Of a stretch of DNA of 64,000 nucleotides, positions 1 through 12,721 are shown in pieces. Each line of letters starts with the position of its first letter. Within the stretch, counting starts at the first letter, position 1. Source of the stretch: Linum tenue. Its lineage: Eukaryota; Streptophyta; Magnoliopsida; Malpighiales; Linaceae. The notes below the pieces were generated by a model that was not told the origin of the DNA, made no database searches, and saw nothing but the letters and a program-made list of their open reading frames with translations. Location of the stretch: NCBI GenBank assembly GCA_946122785.1, contig CAMGYJ010000010.1, positions 14,297,467 to 14,361,466 on the forward strand, written 5' to 3'. Made by a program: the position numbers and the translations under genes.

Positions 1-396
1 TCATTGCGAAGCCCATGAAATAATACATTGTTTTGGATCATGGTTACAAGGGCGGGCTTGATCTCGAAATTGTTGGCGGCCATGAGTGGATGCCTGATAG
101 TAGGTTGAATATCCGCCGCCCGTGGAGCCATATAGTAGCCCATGGTCCTCGGTTGCTTCGACAGCTCCCGCTTGAGCTTCTTGATTAGCCTCCATCTCGG
201 CTTCACTTCCTTTCTATTCATATTCAACTTCTTCCTCAACTACAACTTCTTCAACTTCGGGACCAACTTGTGGTTGTCTCTTCTCCTCTATCCTTCTTCT
301 TGCTTCCGCTGGCTCCCTCTCAGGAGCAAAGAGTCGGAGAGTGCGGGTGAGATTCTCGTCCAGTGGTGCCAAAGGTGTCGGATTACTCCTGGTCAT
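1..396 (-). pseudogene. Ty3 gag, N-terminal part, frame broken
   Basis: The ATG at 396-394 opens a 60-residue frame (MTRSNPTPLAPLDENLTRTL...) that ends at a stop at 214-216. The gag homology continues in another frame. The minus strand near 100-1 encodes AANNFEIKPALVTMIQNN followed by LFHGLRN, the hallmark of plant Ty3 gag proteins (Retrotrans_gag). Gag would form the virus-like particle around the element RNA. At least one frameshift separates the start from the conserved segment, so this copy could not make a normal Gag. The rest of gag and all of pol are outside the window. Confidence 0.75.
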
Positions 397-520
397 ACAC
401 CTTCATGCACACACTCAAAAGAACCATAACTCGTCTAACACAAGCAAGATTCACACACACAAAAGCGAAAAGTAAAAGCTAGATTAACACCAAACAATCT
501 TTTCAAAATAATGGATCGTT

Positions 521-541
521 TGCTCCCCAGCAACAACGCCA
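521..541 (-). other. Primer-binding site (tRNA-Asp type)
   Basis: On the minus strand this reads tggcgttgttgctggggag. That closely resembles the TGGCGCCGTTGCCGGGGA primer-binding site of many plant Ty3 elements. It lies between the LTR and gag, as expected. Several mismatches to the consensus suggest an old copy. Confidence 0.65.
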
Positions 542-547
542 AAAACT

Positions 548-1286
548 TGACTCGTCCTGAATATCACAATAAAACTCCCAATTAGGGCCCAAGTATAAAC
601 CTTAATTTGGTGCAATATAGGGCAAGTATGTTTAAATATAGGGCAAGTAGATTGATAGGAAAACACACAACACAATATTCCATGAAAATACCTCCAAATT
701 CATATTAAACACATCCACACACAAATCATGAAACCTGTACAAACATTCACATAATTGTAGCTACGTTTTACAAACACCCAAGTGAAATAAGGAACTGCCC
801 CATGCTAGGAGAAGGGAAAACACAAGGGAGAAGAAGGAAAACCATCATGGAGATGCTAACCTTGCTCCTTGTGTTGAAGAGATCCTCCTTTGCTTGGAGA
901 TGAAACCCTAGCTTCTCCTCTTCTTTGGTTTGTCACTTTCTCACTCTAAAATCGGAAGAAGAAGTTTCTCTCATCATTTAGGCTTTTCACGGTCTCTAGC
1001 ATGGGTTCACGGTCTTACGACCGTGAACTGAATTGAGTCTAGTGAGACCAAAAATGGCTATGGACGCATGGCGCTTCACGGTCTCTGACTTCAGTTCACG
1101 GTCCTTCTGATCGTGAACTCTCTGCTTCTATCGTGATATGCGGCTATCTCCATCCTTTGATAAGATTTTGCGTCTTTTCATTCAACTTCCTACTCTGGGT
1201 CTGGTTCCACCTTTTTGAGTCCGAAACAAGCTAAAACAAGGCAAAACCTAGCGTAAAATCAAACCTCTCGGAGTGCAAATGTTTCA
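548..1286 (-). repeat. 5' LTR of the Ty3 element
   Basis: The segment is bounded by TG...CA, and its inner end lies six bases from the primer-binding site. It shares the near-terminal string acctagcgtaaaat (around 1244) with the solo LTR at 18598-19953, in the same orientation. Its centre holds repeated cacggtc/gaccgtgaac strings (about 990-1120), also present as ccgtgaa repeats in the plus-strand LTR near 43.5-43.9 kb. The outer boundary at 1286 is the less certain one because the partner LTR is not in the window. Confidence 0.65.
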
Positions 1287-1850
1287 AACGCCTAAGGAAA
1301 ACTTGGATAAAAAGTGTACAATTAAGCTTGAATCAAACGTGCTCGTTGTGGAGAACTGATGGGTGATCTTATGGGAAGTCACTCTTATATGCACCCCAAG
1401 CCAAACCCATGAAGGTCTCGACCCAAAGCAGATGTATCTTAGTCGGGAAAAGGTTCAAGATGTTTTTTCATCGTTAGGTTCAAGATGTTACAATGTCATC
1501 AAATCAAAAAAATTTGTGCAAAAAAAAATGTAAATTCGAATTGTGACGAAGAAGATACAATCCATTTAATTTTTATGGGGAATAAAAAATAAAAAAGAGA
1601 GCATGTTATGTGGAGCATTCTGATTGATCCATTTAACTTTTATGGGGAATAAAAAATGAAAGAGAGAGCATGTTAGTTGGAACATTCTGATTGCCTGCAA
1701 CATTGATTTACTATTCTGTTTTATATTTTAGTTATTACTAAAAATTGAAAAAGAAAATTTTGGTTTTTTTTGTCTTCCCTAAATAGCCTCCTACACTCAC
1801 TTACAATCACTTTTATTGCTTCAAATTTAAAATGTTGAAAATCAAAACCT
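1287..1850. other. Gene-free stretch with a small tandem duplication and a foldback fragment
   Basis: No coding frame of interest is present. About 1561-1627 and 1628-1694 are two diverged copies of a 67-bp unit (catttaa.ttttatggggaataaaaaat ... gagagcatgtta). The DNA at 1505-1570 (tgtgcaaaaaaaaatg, aaattcgaa, gaagaagata) resembles one arm of the foldback element at about 22.9-23.3 kb, so a remnant of that family probably lies here. Confidence 0.5.
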
Positions 1851-1859
1851 TAAATCTTT

Positions 1860-2901
1860 GGACTTTGCTATGGTGACATGCATGTCACCGTAATTTGCAC
1901 TTTTACGTCGATCTTATATAGGATTAGTTCGACCTAATATGCACTTTTAGGCCGACTTTATATAGAATTAGGTCGACCTAATATGCCGTTTCAGTTTAGT
2001 GAGGTTCAACGACGCGGTTGACCTTTTATAGCAAATGGTCGACCTCTTTGGGAAGCGATGTGGGTGGTTCTTTTGCTCGTACAAATTACGTTTTAAACCA
2101 ACATAATCAGTCATAAATAATGATAACAAGGACTCATAACTTCCTAACTTAACAACTATACAAATTAAAAAGAAATACAATAAAACACAAATCATAATTG
2201 TTCACACATAACTAAAATCTAAAACCACATCATATCAATCCACAATTGTTTTAACACTTAACAATAAAAACACACAATCTAAAATCGCCGAGTTCCTACG
2301 CCTGCCCCCTCTCTCCCTCATCCACATTTTCTTCATTGGTGTTGCTAGCATTATGGTAGTCGGAAGTTACGATGACATGCATGTATCTTCCACTAAAAGA
2401 TCGAAACTCATCTCGCATCTCATTCACGGTCACCTACAGTGTGCTCATCCACATTTTCTTCATTGGTGTTGCTAGCATTATGGTAGTCGGAAGTTACGGT
2501 GACATGCATGTATCTTCCACTAAAAGATCGAAACTCATCTCGCATCTCATTCACGGTCACCTGCAGTGTGCTCATCTGGATGGTCATTTTTCTCATGTAG
2601 TCGTACATGCCAGTCATCTGGGTGGAAATCTGGCCCATGTAGTCGTACATGTCATCCGTGCGCTTCCCAAGAGGTCGACTATTTGCTATAAAAGGTCAAC
2701 CGCGTCGTTAAAACTCACAAAACTGAAATGACATATTAGGTCGACCTAATCATATATAAGGTCGATCAAAAAGTGCATATTAGGTCGACCTAATCCTATA
2801 TAAGGTCGACGTAAAAGTGCAGATTAGGTCGACCGAATCCTATATAAGGTCGAACTAAAAATGCAAGTTACGGTGACATGCATGTCACCATAGACATACC
2901 C
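1860..2901. mobile_element. Non-autonomous MULE, 1,042 bp, long TIRs, 9-bp TSD
   Basis: An identical 9-bp duplication TAAATCTTT flanks the element (1851-1859 and 2902-2910). The ends are long inverted repeats, roughly 200 bp each (1860 to about 2060, and about 2650 to 2901). Both contain the perfect 18-bp palindrome GGTGACATGCATGTCACC (1872-1889 and 2872-2889) and repeated ggtcgacctaat...tatataaggtcga units. Long TIRs with a 9-bp TSD are the mark of Mutator-like elements. The interior holds a 127-bp tandem duplication and no transposase. A minus-strand frame at 2420-2650 (about 76 residues, Met-rich helical) is unrecognised and lies mostly within the tandem repeat. Confidence 0.85.
2317..2570. 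repeat. 127-bp direct tandem duplication inside the MULE
   Basis: Two almost identical copies (2317-2443 and 2444-2570) both begin ctcatccacattttcttc and include gtcggaagttac and atgacatgcatgtatc or a one-base variant. A partial third start (ctcatc) follows at 2571. The near identity implies a recent duplication compared with the diverged TIRs. Each copy carries half of the palindrome found in the TIRs. Confidence 0.85.
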
Positions 2902-2994
2902 TAAATCTTTATCAGAAGAGTTGTTGATGATTGGTTATTATGAGTATTATTTAAAAAAATATTTTTATTGACACGCTACCAATTAAATCACAGC

Positions 2995-4850
2995 TCTACT
3001 ATAAAATAGCGTTTCACTAATGTGTTTGGTGATATGCTTATCTCGTGTCCATGGGTATTATAGTTTTTTTAATAATTAGATGATTCTTTCCATTATATTT
3101 TGATGAATATTGAAAACATACTAACCTTTTTTTACTAAGATATTGTTCGTTTTGTATCTATCCCGCACAATTTTACTTTTGGTATCATAGTGACTTTTCA
3201 AGAGTTATCATTCCTTGCACTACTCCCACTAAGCACATTTTAGCTTAGAGTTCTTACAAGAACCCATCCATTTCACCCCAAAACGTGTTTTGTCGGTTAA
3301 GGTTGAGTTGTTCCTTATGAACCATGGATCTCTCCCGTACTTTGTCAATGTGAGATTTGCGAAGGTTTACATTACATCCCCCTTGGGACTCTTGGACTCA
3401 ACGTTCTCATTGAGAGCTTCCCCCACCAAAGTTCTCTAATACCATTTATAACAACGCAACCTTTTTTCTGACCAAGATATTATCTGCTTTGAGCTTACTT
3501 CCACACGATTTTTGATTTTGGGTGCATATCATGGTGACTTCCTAAGACTTCACTACGATATCTAGGTATGAAAATATCATTTCAATAACGTGTTTGGTGA
3601 TATGGTGATCTCGTGTCTATGGGTGTTATAGTTTTTTTCAATAATATTAGATAATTTTTCCCCATTTTATTTTGATCAAAACTGTAACATCCCAACCTTT
3701 TTTTAACAAGATACCGTCTATTTTGTCTCTACCCCGATTCTAATTTTAGGTGCATATAATAGTGACTTCCTAACAGGTTACCCTTCCTTGCACTAGTCTA
3801 CACCAAGCACGTTTAACTTTAATTTCACTCCAAAATGCATCTTGTAAATTAAGATTGAATTGTTTGTTGTGAACCAAAGATCTCTCACGTGCGTTGCCAA
3901 TGCGGGATTTGTCCCAAGGTTTTACATTTCACCCTCCCGGAACTCTAGGCCTCAACGTCCAGGTTGAAATTTACCCACCAATGTTTTACAGGGACGCAAA
4001 GAGGCTCGGATACAATTTATGACAATTCAACCCTTTTTGTGAACAAAATATTCTCTGCTTTGGGCATACCCATGCACGGTTTTACTTCTGTGTGCAGGTC
4101 ATAGTGATTTCTTAAGAGTTCACTATGATATCTTGGTCAGAAAATAGCATTTTCACTAACGTGTTGTGTGATATGGTTATCTCGTGTCTATGGGTGTTAT
4201 GATTTTTATACTATTAAAAGGTTTATTTCATTTTATTTTTTCTGAATACTGTAACATCCCAACCTTTTTGGCCAATACATTGTTTGTTCTTGTCTCAACC
4301 CTAGCAAGATTTTAATTTTAGGTGCATATCACAGTGACTTCCCAATAGGTCACCCTACTTTGCACTGCTCCACACTAAGCACGTTTAACTTTAGAGTTCT
4401 TATATAACTCATCCACTTCACCCAAAATATGCCTTATCAGTTAGATTGGATCGTTCTTTATGAACCATGGATCTCTCCCGTACTTTGTCAATATGAAATT
4501 TGTCCAAGGCCTTACATTACACCCCTTTGGACTCTGAGACTCAATGTTCTCGTTGAGATTTACCCCACCAACATTCAAGAGGGATATAAAGAGGTTTTGA
4601 TACCATTTAAAACAACCCAACCCTTTCTATGATAAAATATTATCCTCTTTGGACATATCCTACACAATTTTACTCTTGGGTACATAACATAGTCTCCATA
4701 GATATCACCCATCCTTACACTACTTCATCAGTCCTAAACACGTTTTGTCTATTAAAGTTCAATTGTTTCTTATGAATATGAACCATTTGATCTCTTCGGT
4801 CCATTGACTCAATGTGAGATTTTGCCAAATTGTTAAAAAACAAGGTGGCA
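2995..4850 (-). mobile_element. Tandem array of Cassandra-type TRIM units with 5S rRNA-derived sequence
   Basis: A unit of about 568 bp repeats around three times: the start tgtaacatcccaacc lies at 3683 and 4250 with a diverged copy near 3114, and tatctcgtgtc.atgggtgtta recurs near 3035, 3605 and 4175. Each full unit carries the reverse complement of a 5S rRNA 3' half, for example gtgacttcccaataggtcac, then taagcacgtttaacttt and agagttct at about 4333-4400. This is the defining feature of Cassandra TRIM LTRs. Copies of the reversed tRNA-Met primer site (variants of ctctgatacca) precede LTR-like starts near 3445, 4010 and 4600. No protein is encoded. Exact LTR limits are blurred because two LTR-like variants alternate. 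Confidence 0.75.
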
Positions 4851-4866
4851 ATAGTTTATTAACGAC

Positions 4867-5060
4867 AGCCCATGTGTTCTGGGGTTCTAGCATTAGCCCA
4901 AATCTAAATCTATCTAGTGTAGTTTGTTAATACTAAGTGAACGAGCTGGACCGAGCCCATAGTTTGAAAATTAGATGAAACAGCCCACATAATTCGAAAC
5001 CCAACTTCTTCAGGCAACCCAGTGAATACAGAGTAGAGTAGACTTGGCCAATTAGGGTTT
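4867..5060 (+). promoter_or_regulatory. Ribosomal-protein promoter elements: site II boxes and telo box
   Basis: Four AGCCCA strings (site II motif TGGGCT on the other strand) occur at 4867, 4895, 4954 and 4982. A telo box, TTAGGGTTT, lies at 5052-5060, followed by a pyrimidine-rich stretch likely to hold the transcription start. Site II plus telo box is the known signature of plant ribosomal-protein and growth-linked promoters (TCP and telo-box factors). The position directly upstream of RPS9 supports the call. Confidence 0.75.
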
Positions 5061-5196
5061 TGGGGGTTTCCCTTCCCTTATATTCTTCCTCGCCCCATTT
5101 TTAACAGAGCTGCGATCCTTTTCTGTGCGAGAAAGAGGACGACGGTGAAGGGAAAACTCGGAGGCAGGGAACGCCTCGTCGTCGCAGCACGCAATC

Positions 5197-6578
<1,382 letters not shown>

Positions 6579-9455
6579 AGCAAATAGGTTGCCCTTGGAG
6601 TTGAACAACTAGTTTTGCTTGCTGTGTTGAATCATTTCATCCCATATGCGTCTGTTTCTTTGATTAGAGAACTTCAGTGGGAACAATCTATCCAGTCAGT
6701 CTTGTTTTTTCGTTTTGGTATTATAAGCACTAAGCAGATATTTTTCCTATTTGGTTTTTGATGAATTGCGTTCGAGTTTTTGTTATGGTCTATTCGGTTT
6801 GTTTGAAGCTGTGTTCATTTTGTGAAGTTGTGGTCTCATCAGGAATCAGGATCAACATTCAACACGGTTAAGGTTTCGTAAAGGGATCTTTATACTCATT
6901 ATTTGAGTCAAGAACCAAATGACATGACATATCGAGATATACTGGAACTCATGAAGCGGTTTAAGGTTTGACAATGTAAATGGATAAACTAATTTTGTGA
7001 TTAGATTTTGCTTAGCATATCTGCCGCCATCGTCAGGGATCTGCAGACGATCCCCGGCCCGGTAGACATCCTCAACGTCTCTTAACTTCCCTGTTTCAGA
7101 ATTCATCAGGCGGCGAAGAGTGGGGATCTGGCTTCATTGTGTCAATAGTCTATACATACCGAATCTTGGACATGATTTCTATCCAAACTCAATGCCTTAA
7201 TTTTCGAAGTCAATGTTGGAGGTGACACACTTGTAAGTTGCATGCTCATCTTGTTTGATAAACCTCACAAATCTCTAAATCTCTCATTGGTTGTGAGAGT
7301 CGATTGGTACTTGTTTGCCTCATGTATATTAGAAGGGTCGTTTGGAAGTTGTGATTTCAAATGGTGTACTGATCTAATTCATGTATTTGTGAGATTAAGT
7401 CGTTTTTTTGTTTATATAGAACTAGAATACATGCATTTACTTTTTGGAGGCCCCACCACAATCATTCAATATTGAGGGATTTACAATCTCTACTTTTTGT
7501 TGAGATTCTTCACAATCACTCAATATTAATTTTTTTACCTTTGGAACAAAAACACAATCTAAACCTCCAAACAAGATATTTACCTAATACATCAATTGAT
7601 TCAATCCATCAAATGATAATACACTAATTGTATTACTTGATTGGATCACGACTCTTTGTGGCCAGTATCACAATCCACCTCTTGTTCAATGCTTATTGAT
7701 TCCAAAATCTCTTGAAGCTCTACGCTGCTTCTATGAGTTATATAAACATACTAGAGTGGGGCCCGGTCAGTTGGCTGGAAGAATGTGAGGTATGAAATTT
7801 GATAATGTAATGGAGTGTATAGCTTTTGTGTATAATTTTTTTTTGGGAAACATGTAATAAAGAATTAAAGATAGTGAATTTTAGTAGAAAAGAGACATGA
7901 ATGATGCAATGAATCAAAAATCATCCTTATGAATCAAAATCAAGTACATGTTACCTTGTGAAACAATATTGTTTCTGGTAATATGATGAGGTGGAGTAAG
8001 TTTTATAGAAACCAAATTCAAGAAAATCGAATAAAAAATCACATATCTTGCCATTTTTTGAGAAATGAGCATCTCACAATCGTTGCTAGCTTTTACTCGG
8101 CCCGTTGGCCGATTAATTTGCTTTATAAAACTTTTATCTTGTCGTCATTGTGCTTTCTGGTTTTTGCCAAGCCATGATAAAATCTAAAGAAATCAAGAAC
8201 GAACAACACGATTTGGGATATGAACCGTCGTTCCTGTATCCCTAGAAAATGGTGGTAAACACGAACTCACTTACCAAACTGGTTTGGATTGAGATTTTTA
8301 TCGGGTATCAGGGAACCATGTGATTATAAATTGGACTTGATTAAAACGGGTCAAAACTTGAAATTCAGCCTGTTTGACTGACTCATGCCAAACTCTTATT
8401 ATTCTTTACTTTTAAACTTTCTATTTGAAAATAAAAAATAGTTAAAGAAAAGAGATGACTGCAATTCGACATTTTCACATCACTTATTCGGGAATAAAAC
8501 CATAGAAATTCGAAAGGAAACTGAAAATGTTTAGGATCGTTTTAATGTTAAAAATAACAAATAGATCTTTCAGTTTCATTTTTTACTAACAAATACCAAA
8601 CGATTCCCTATAAAATACACTCTAATTTAATCATTATGATATCAAATAATTACATAATATATATATTTGAAATGATAAAAGTTGGACTAATTGAGTTGGT
8701 CGAGGTTGAACCATTGAGTAACTTTAAAATACATTATATTTTAGCCACTAAGATATAAAATAATAGCATAATATATATTATGTTAGAGAAGATAGCTTGT
8801 TTAAGAATGACAAACTCATGATATTCATTTGTTTTACTTGATGGTCAAATCCCTGTGTAGGTCAGGCGTATTCAACTCTTTTATTTTATAGTTAGCGGTT
8901 AGCCAATTAGAATCCATGCATTAGTTTATTGTTATTTTTTTAGCAATAAAAAAGAGTATTATTTTTACCTTTTTCATATATATCTTACCACCACCGAGAA
9001 ATAAAAATTGACACTCCTAGACCCGTTTATATCCGCATGTGTACGGTAAGTTGGCCCGTTCCACAGAGAAAAGAGAAAACAAATTGACACTTCCTATTAT
9101 ACCCTTCCTACAAACGCTCCTGGAGCAGGGAATTTGGAATGGGGGAAGGGGTTTTTCCTCCCTACTATTATATGTTTTTAATTTGAAAAAAATACAACAA
9201 ATGTACTTAGTGTGATTGGTTATGATCCTTGCTTTTCTTTAAAGTGGTCATGGTTCGAATCCCATTACGTGTCTCGTTGCATGAAATTTGAAATGGAGCA
9301 ACAGTTTTTCCATTCCTGCTATTATATATTCTGTAGATATAGATACACTGGTTCTCTAAAAAGACATGGTCACCAATTTGAGCAACAAACATATTTTGTA
9401 CTCTAGGGATATAATTATAACCAAAACATAGGGCTACCCCCAACAAAATATATAT
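6579..9455. other. Intergenic, A+T-rich, no gene seen
   Basis: The first few hundred bases are presumably the RPS9 3' UTR and terminator region. No exon-like coding or RNA gene is visible in the rest. Small ORFs in this stretch lack recognisable motifs. Confidence 0.6.
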
Positions 9456-9866
9456 GGTGGCATATTCGGTGCACTCACTTTTTTGGGCATTCAACGCACT
9501 CGCCTCATAATCGTCATTCCGAATATGCGATTTATGTCAAAACGGTATCAATAGTTACTTATGATATTATGAACAATTAACACACGAATTTGCAAAAAAC
9601 TCATTCAAGATTTACTCTAATTTGAAGGATTTAGGATTAACAGATTTAGGGTTAGGGTTTAGGTTTGCAATTTGGAATTTTGGTTTGGGATTCATAATTG
9701 AAGGTTAAGGGGTTAGGGTAATAACTTGATTAGTCATGAAATTATGTTATATCATCATATTATACTAATGCTACCAATTAAAATTCAAAATTCGATACAT
9801 TGTAGCCATTTTTAGAGTTGGGTGCATTGAACGCACTAAAAAAAGTGAGTACACCGAAGTAACTTC
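9456..9866. mobile_element. MITE with GGTG...TTCGGTGCACTCAC ends (family copy 1)
   Basis: The left end ggtggcatattcggtgcactcac pairs with the right end gtgagtacaccgaagtaac as an imperfect inverted repeat. Both arms continue with a 'ttcaatgcac' motif. The core holds telomere-like tagggttagggtttagg (about 9650). A second copy in opposite internal orientation lies at 45791-46172 with a clear 10-bp TSD, which defines the family. Here the right boundary is approximate and no TSD is obvious. Confidence 0.65.
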
Positions 9867-10520
9867 TGACATTTAGGTTGAAGGTTTGTCTATGTTTGAA
9901 ACTGTACACATGAATCACAAATTCAAACATCAGATAAGACAAGTTTCTCAAACGAGATATCATATGGTGTTATTTTTTTAGTCTAAGTGACAATTTTTGT
10001 CACTCGGAACGAGATGAGATATAATGATAGGTTATCAACTTATCATTGAGAGCAACACAATTAAAACCTAGTTAAATTATAAATTTGAAGTTGAGTTACT
10101 GTTGCCTAAGAACTCTCTCTGATTGGTCCATTGGTAATAATGATGATTTGATCCTATGAGAAAAGAATTTGAGTTATAAGAATTCTCCAAAGTTAATTAA
10201 AGGTTTAATTCACCTACATAGTCATAACTTTCGCGCTTTTGACAATAATAGCCACTTTTTGAAAAATACAAAAAAATAGCCATTCCGTCCAAAACTTTAA
10301 CGGACCAAGTACGAATATTGACTAGACTAACAGTTTCAGCTAACGTGGCATATTTTGGTCAAAAAGGGGGAAAATACATTTTTTTTTTTTTTTTCGGTAA
10401 TTATAGACCTTTCTCATTAAAGCGCTGCCTGGAAAACAACCAGGACCCCAAAAAACCAGGAGCAACAGACCTGCTCCACTAGTCCCATTACAAAGGAAAA
10501 CCAAAATCAAAAGCTATCTA

Positions 10521-12721
10521 TCAATAGGCTAGCAAACTATTAAGCTGAGGAATCATTCTAACCTCTGTAAGAAAATCCACATTCCCCATAGCATAGAAGT
10601 TGTAATCTTCTACTAGTTGTTGGATAAGCACCCTGCACTCTTTTTTGTTGTTCTGAAAAATACGCAAACAGCGTTCCTTCCAAATAACACTTAAGCACCA
10701 GCACCACACCGCACTTTTCACCTGACCCTTGCTTCCTTGTTTGGCAATGCTGCACATCCATTGCAAGAGACGATCCCATGAGTTTGGCCAATGACCTCCA
10801 CCGAAAAAGACTGCAAAAACCTGCAGAGAATAGGGGCAAGTGCAGAAAAGGTGGACTCTGCTCTCCTCTTCTCCATCACATAACACACATACTGAGTTTG
10901 TAATTTTATTCCACTGCTTCAGTTTATCCAAAGTATTTATTCTGTTCAAGATTATCAACCACGCAAGCACCCTGTTCTTAGGTATCACAAATTTGTTCCA
11001 GATCACTCTCCACCAGTCAACAGTCCTACGTTTGGGTCTAATCGAATTCCATACCTGTTGAATGGAAAAGCGAGTCAGCACCTTCCCCTCCCAAGTTACT
11101 TCCCCTGCTGATGTAACAGCAAGCCGGTATTGGAACCAACCACGAGCAGCTAACAGCCTTCGCCATATCCAGGATCCTGTCTGTGAGGAAGAGAGGTCCC
11201 AAATTGATCTTCCCCTCAGCCTGTAACGCTGAATCCATGCTACCCAGAAGCTCGAGGAAGATACTTAGTCCTGAAAAATTCCTTCACAGCAGCACAAACA
11301 TCCTCACCAATCAGTCCCCAGTGCCTTTGGTAGAACCCCACCGTCCATCCATCAGGGCCAGGAGCCTTTAATGGATCCATGCCAAATAATGCCAATCTTA
11401 TTTCCTCATTCACCACCTCTGCACGTAGCGCGGTTTTACTTGATTCCCTGATGTAACATGTAATAAACTGAGAAATAACAGACTTGTCAGATACAACTGC
11501 AGCATTGATCACCCCATATAATGAATGATAAAACTTCACAGCCTCCTGAGCAATCTCTTCTTCATCAGTGACCACCTTGCCCTCGTCATTAATCAATATC
11601 CGCAACTGTTTTCTAGCCTGTCTGATCTTCACTGTTTTATGAAAAAATCCAGAGTTCATATCCCCTAGAGTTAGATACTGAATACGAGAACGTTGCCTGT
11701 AAAAACTCTCCTCAGCCAATTTCAGACCACTCAATACCCCAGTCAGTTCTTGAACCTGAGTAAAAGTAGCCATAGTAGGATTCTCCCTAGCTTGAGTCTG
11801 TGCTGCCTGCAGATTGATAGTCGCCTCCTTGACTCTCCCCGAAATGTCAGAGTAATGCTCTCTGTTGAGTCCCTTGAGCTCCAGTTTAAGTAGCTTAAAC
11901 TTCTCCTTGATTCTGTGCATTGCCGTTCCAAATATCTGCTTACCCCAAACACCCTGCAGAATCCCCTCATAGGAAGGGTGCTGAGCCCACATTTCATAGT
12001 AACGAAAAGGCTTAGGAAAGCTTTTTCTTGGGATGCAAGGTTTGATCAACATGCCACTGTGATCAGAAAACGATGGTGGAAGAAATTCTGCTATGCAATC
12101 GGGAAGTCTATCCAACCAGTCTTCATTCACTAGAATACGATCCAGCTTTCGAGCTATAGGATTTGCTTTTTGCTGATTTATCCAAGTGAAAAAAGTACCA
12201 GATGCTTGATGGTCAACTAACTCCATATCCCTTATCCAATCCCGGAAACTACTCATGCTGGATGAAACAGAGACCTCATTTGACGCCTCAAGAGGGTTAA
12301 TGATCGCGTTAAAATCACCACACACCAACCAAGGGAAACCACTTACTTTCCATTTACTCAGTCGCATATAAGTTGCCGCTCTCTCTGCCTCATCATTCGA
12401 AGCATAAACCGCAGTCATAAAGAACTGCTCCTGCTGTTAAATGGATACCAAAGCGTGGATGAAATTGATATCTGTAGTCAAGATACTAAGTTTGACATCA
12501 TTCTTCCAAGCTAACCATACTCTACCAAGAGGATGGAAGTCATAATTATCCTTAAAAGTAAAGTCCCGAAACTTCTCTCTAATCTTCTCTGCTTTATTAA
12601 CCTTGACTCGTGTTTCCAGAACAGCAAACACCTTTATTCTATATTTAGCTATATAACCAAGCATAGATTCATGCTTGGGAGAGGAGTTGAATCCTCTCGT
12701 ATTCCAAGCTAGTACTGTCAT
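10521..12721 (-). pseudogene. LINE ORF2: endonuclease / reverse transcriptase remnant
   Basis: The APE-type endonuclease starts with MTVLAWNTRGFNSSPKHESM. An in-frame TAA at about 12434-12436 interrupts it, after which it continues (WLVCGDFNAIINPLEASNEV, then FFTWINQQKANPIARKLDRI, then SDHSGML). The N-terminal RT part follows and reaches FGMDPLKAPGPDGWTVGFYQ. Homology stops near 11250, just after an FFRTKYLP motif. The YADD catalytic core and thumb are absent. The sequence resumes with the C-terminal zf-RVT domain (10521-11081; WKERCLRIFQ, HLFCTCPYS). An internal deletion of roughly 2 kb, a nonsense codon and frame breaks make it non-functional. Confidence 0.88.

Larger units (their letters stand above)
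1..1286 (-). mobile_element. Ty3/Gypsy LTR retrotransposon, 5' end only (Athila/Tat-like)
   Basis: Read on the minus strand, an LTR (548-1286) is followed by a primer-binding site (521-541) and the start of a gag gene (396 down to 1), after which the element leaves the window. The order LTR, primer-binding site, gag fixes both orientation and class. The gag reading frame is broken within the visible part, so this copy is probably defective. The lineage (Athila/Tat side of Ty3) is inferred from the gag motif and the PBS type. The pol genes that would settle it lie outside the window. Confidence 0.8.

Noticed and set aside
2372..2731. A 119-residue ORF inside the first MULE
   Set aside because: It spans the 127-bp tandem duplication, which repeats the same peptide, and runs into the TIR. 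This is a composition effect.
3100..4700. A genuine 5S rRNA gene cluster
   Set aside because: Only the 3' half of 5S is recognisable, in diverged form, within repeats with tRNA-Met primer sites. This is the Cassandra TRIM arrangement, not functional 5S genes.
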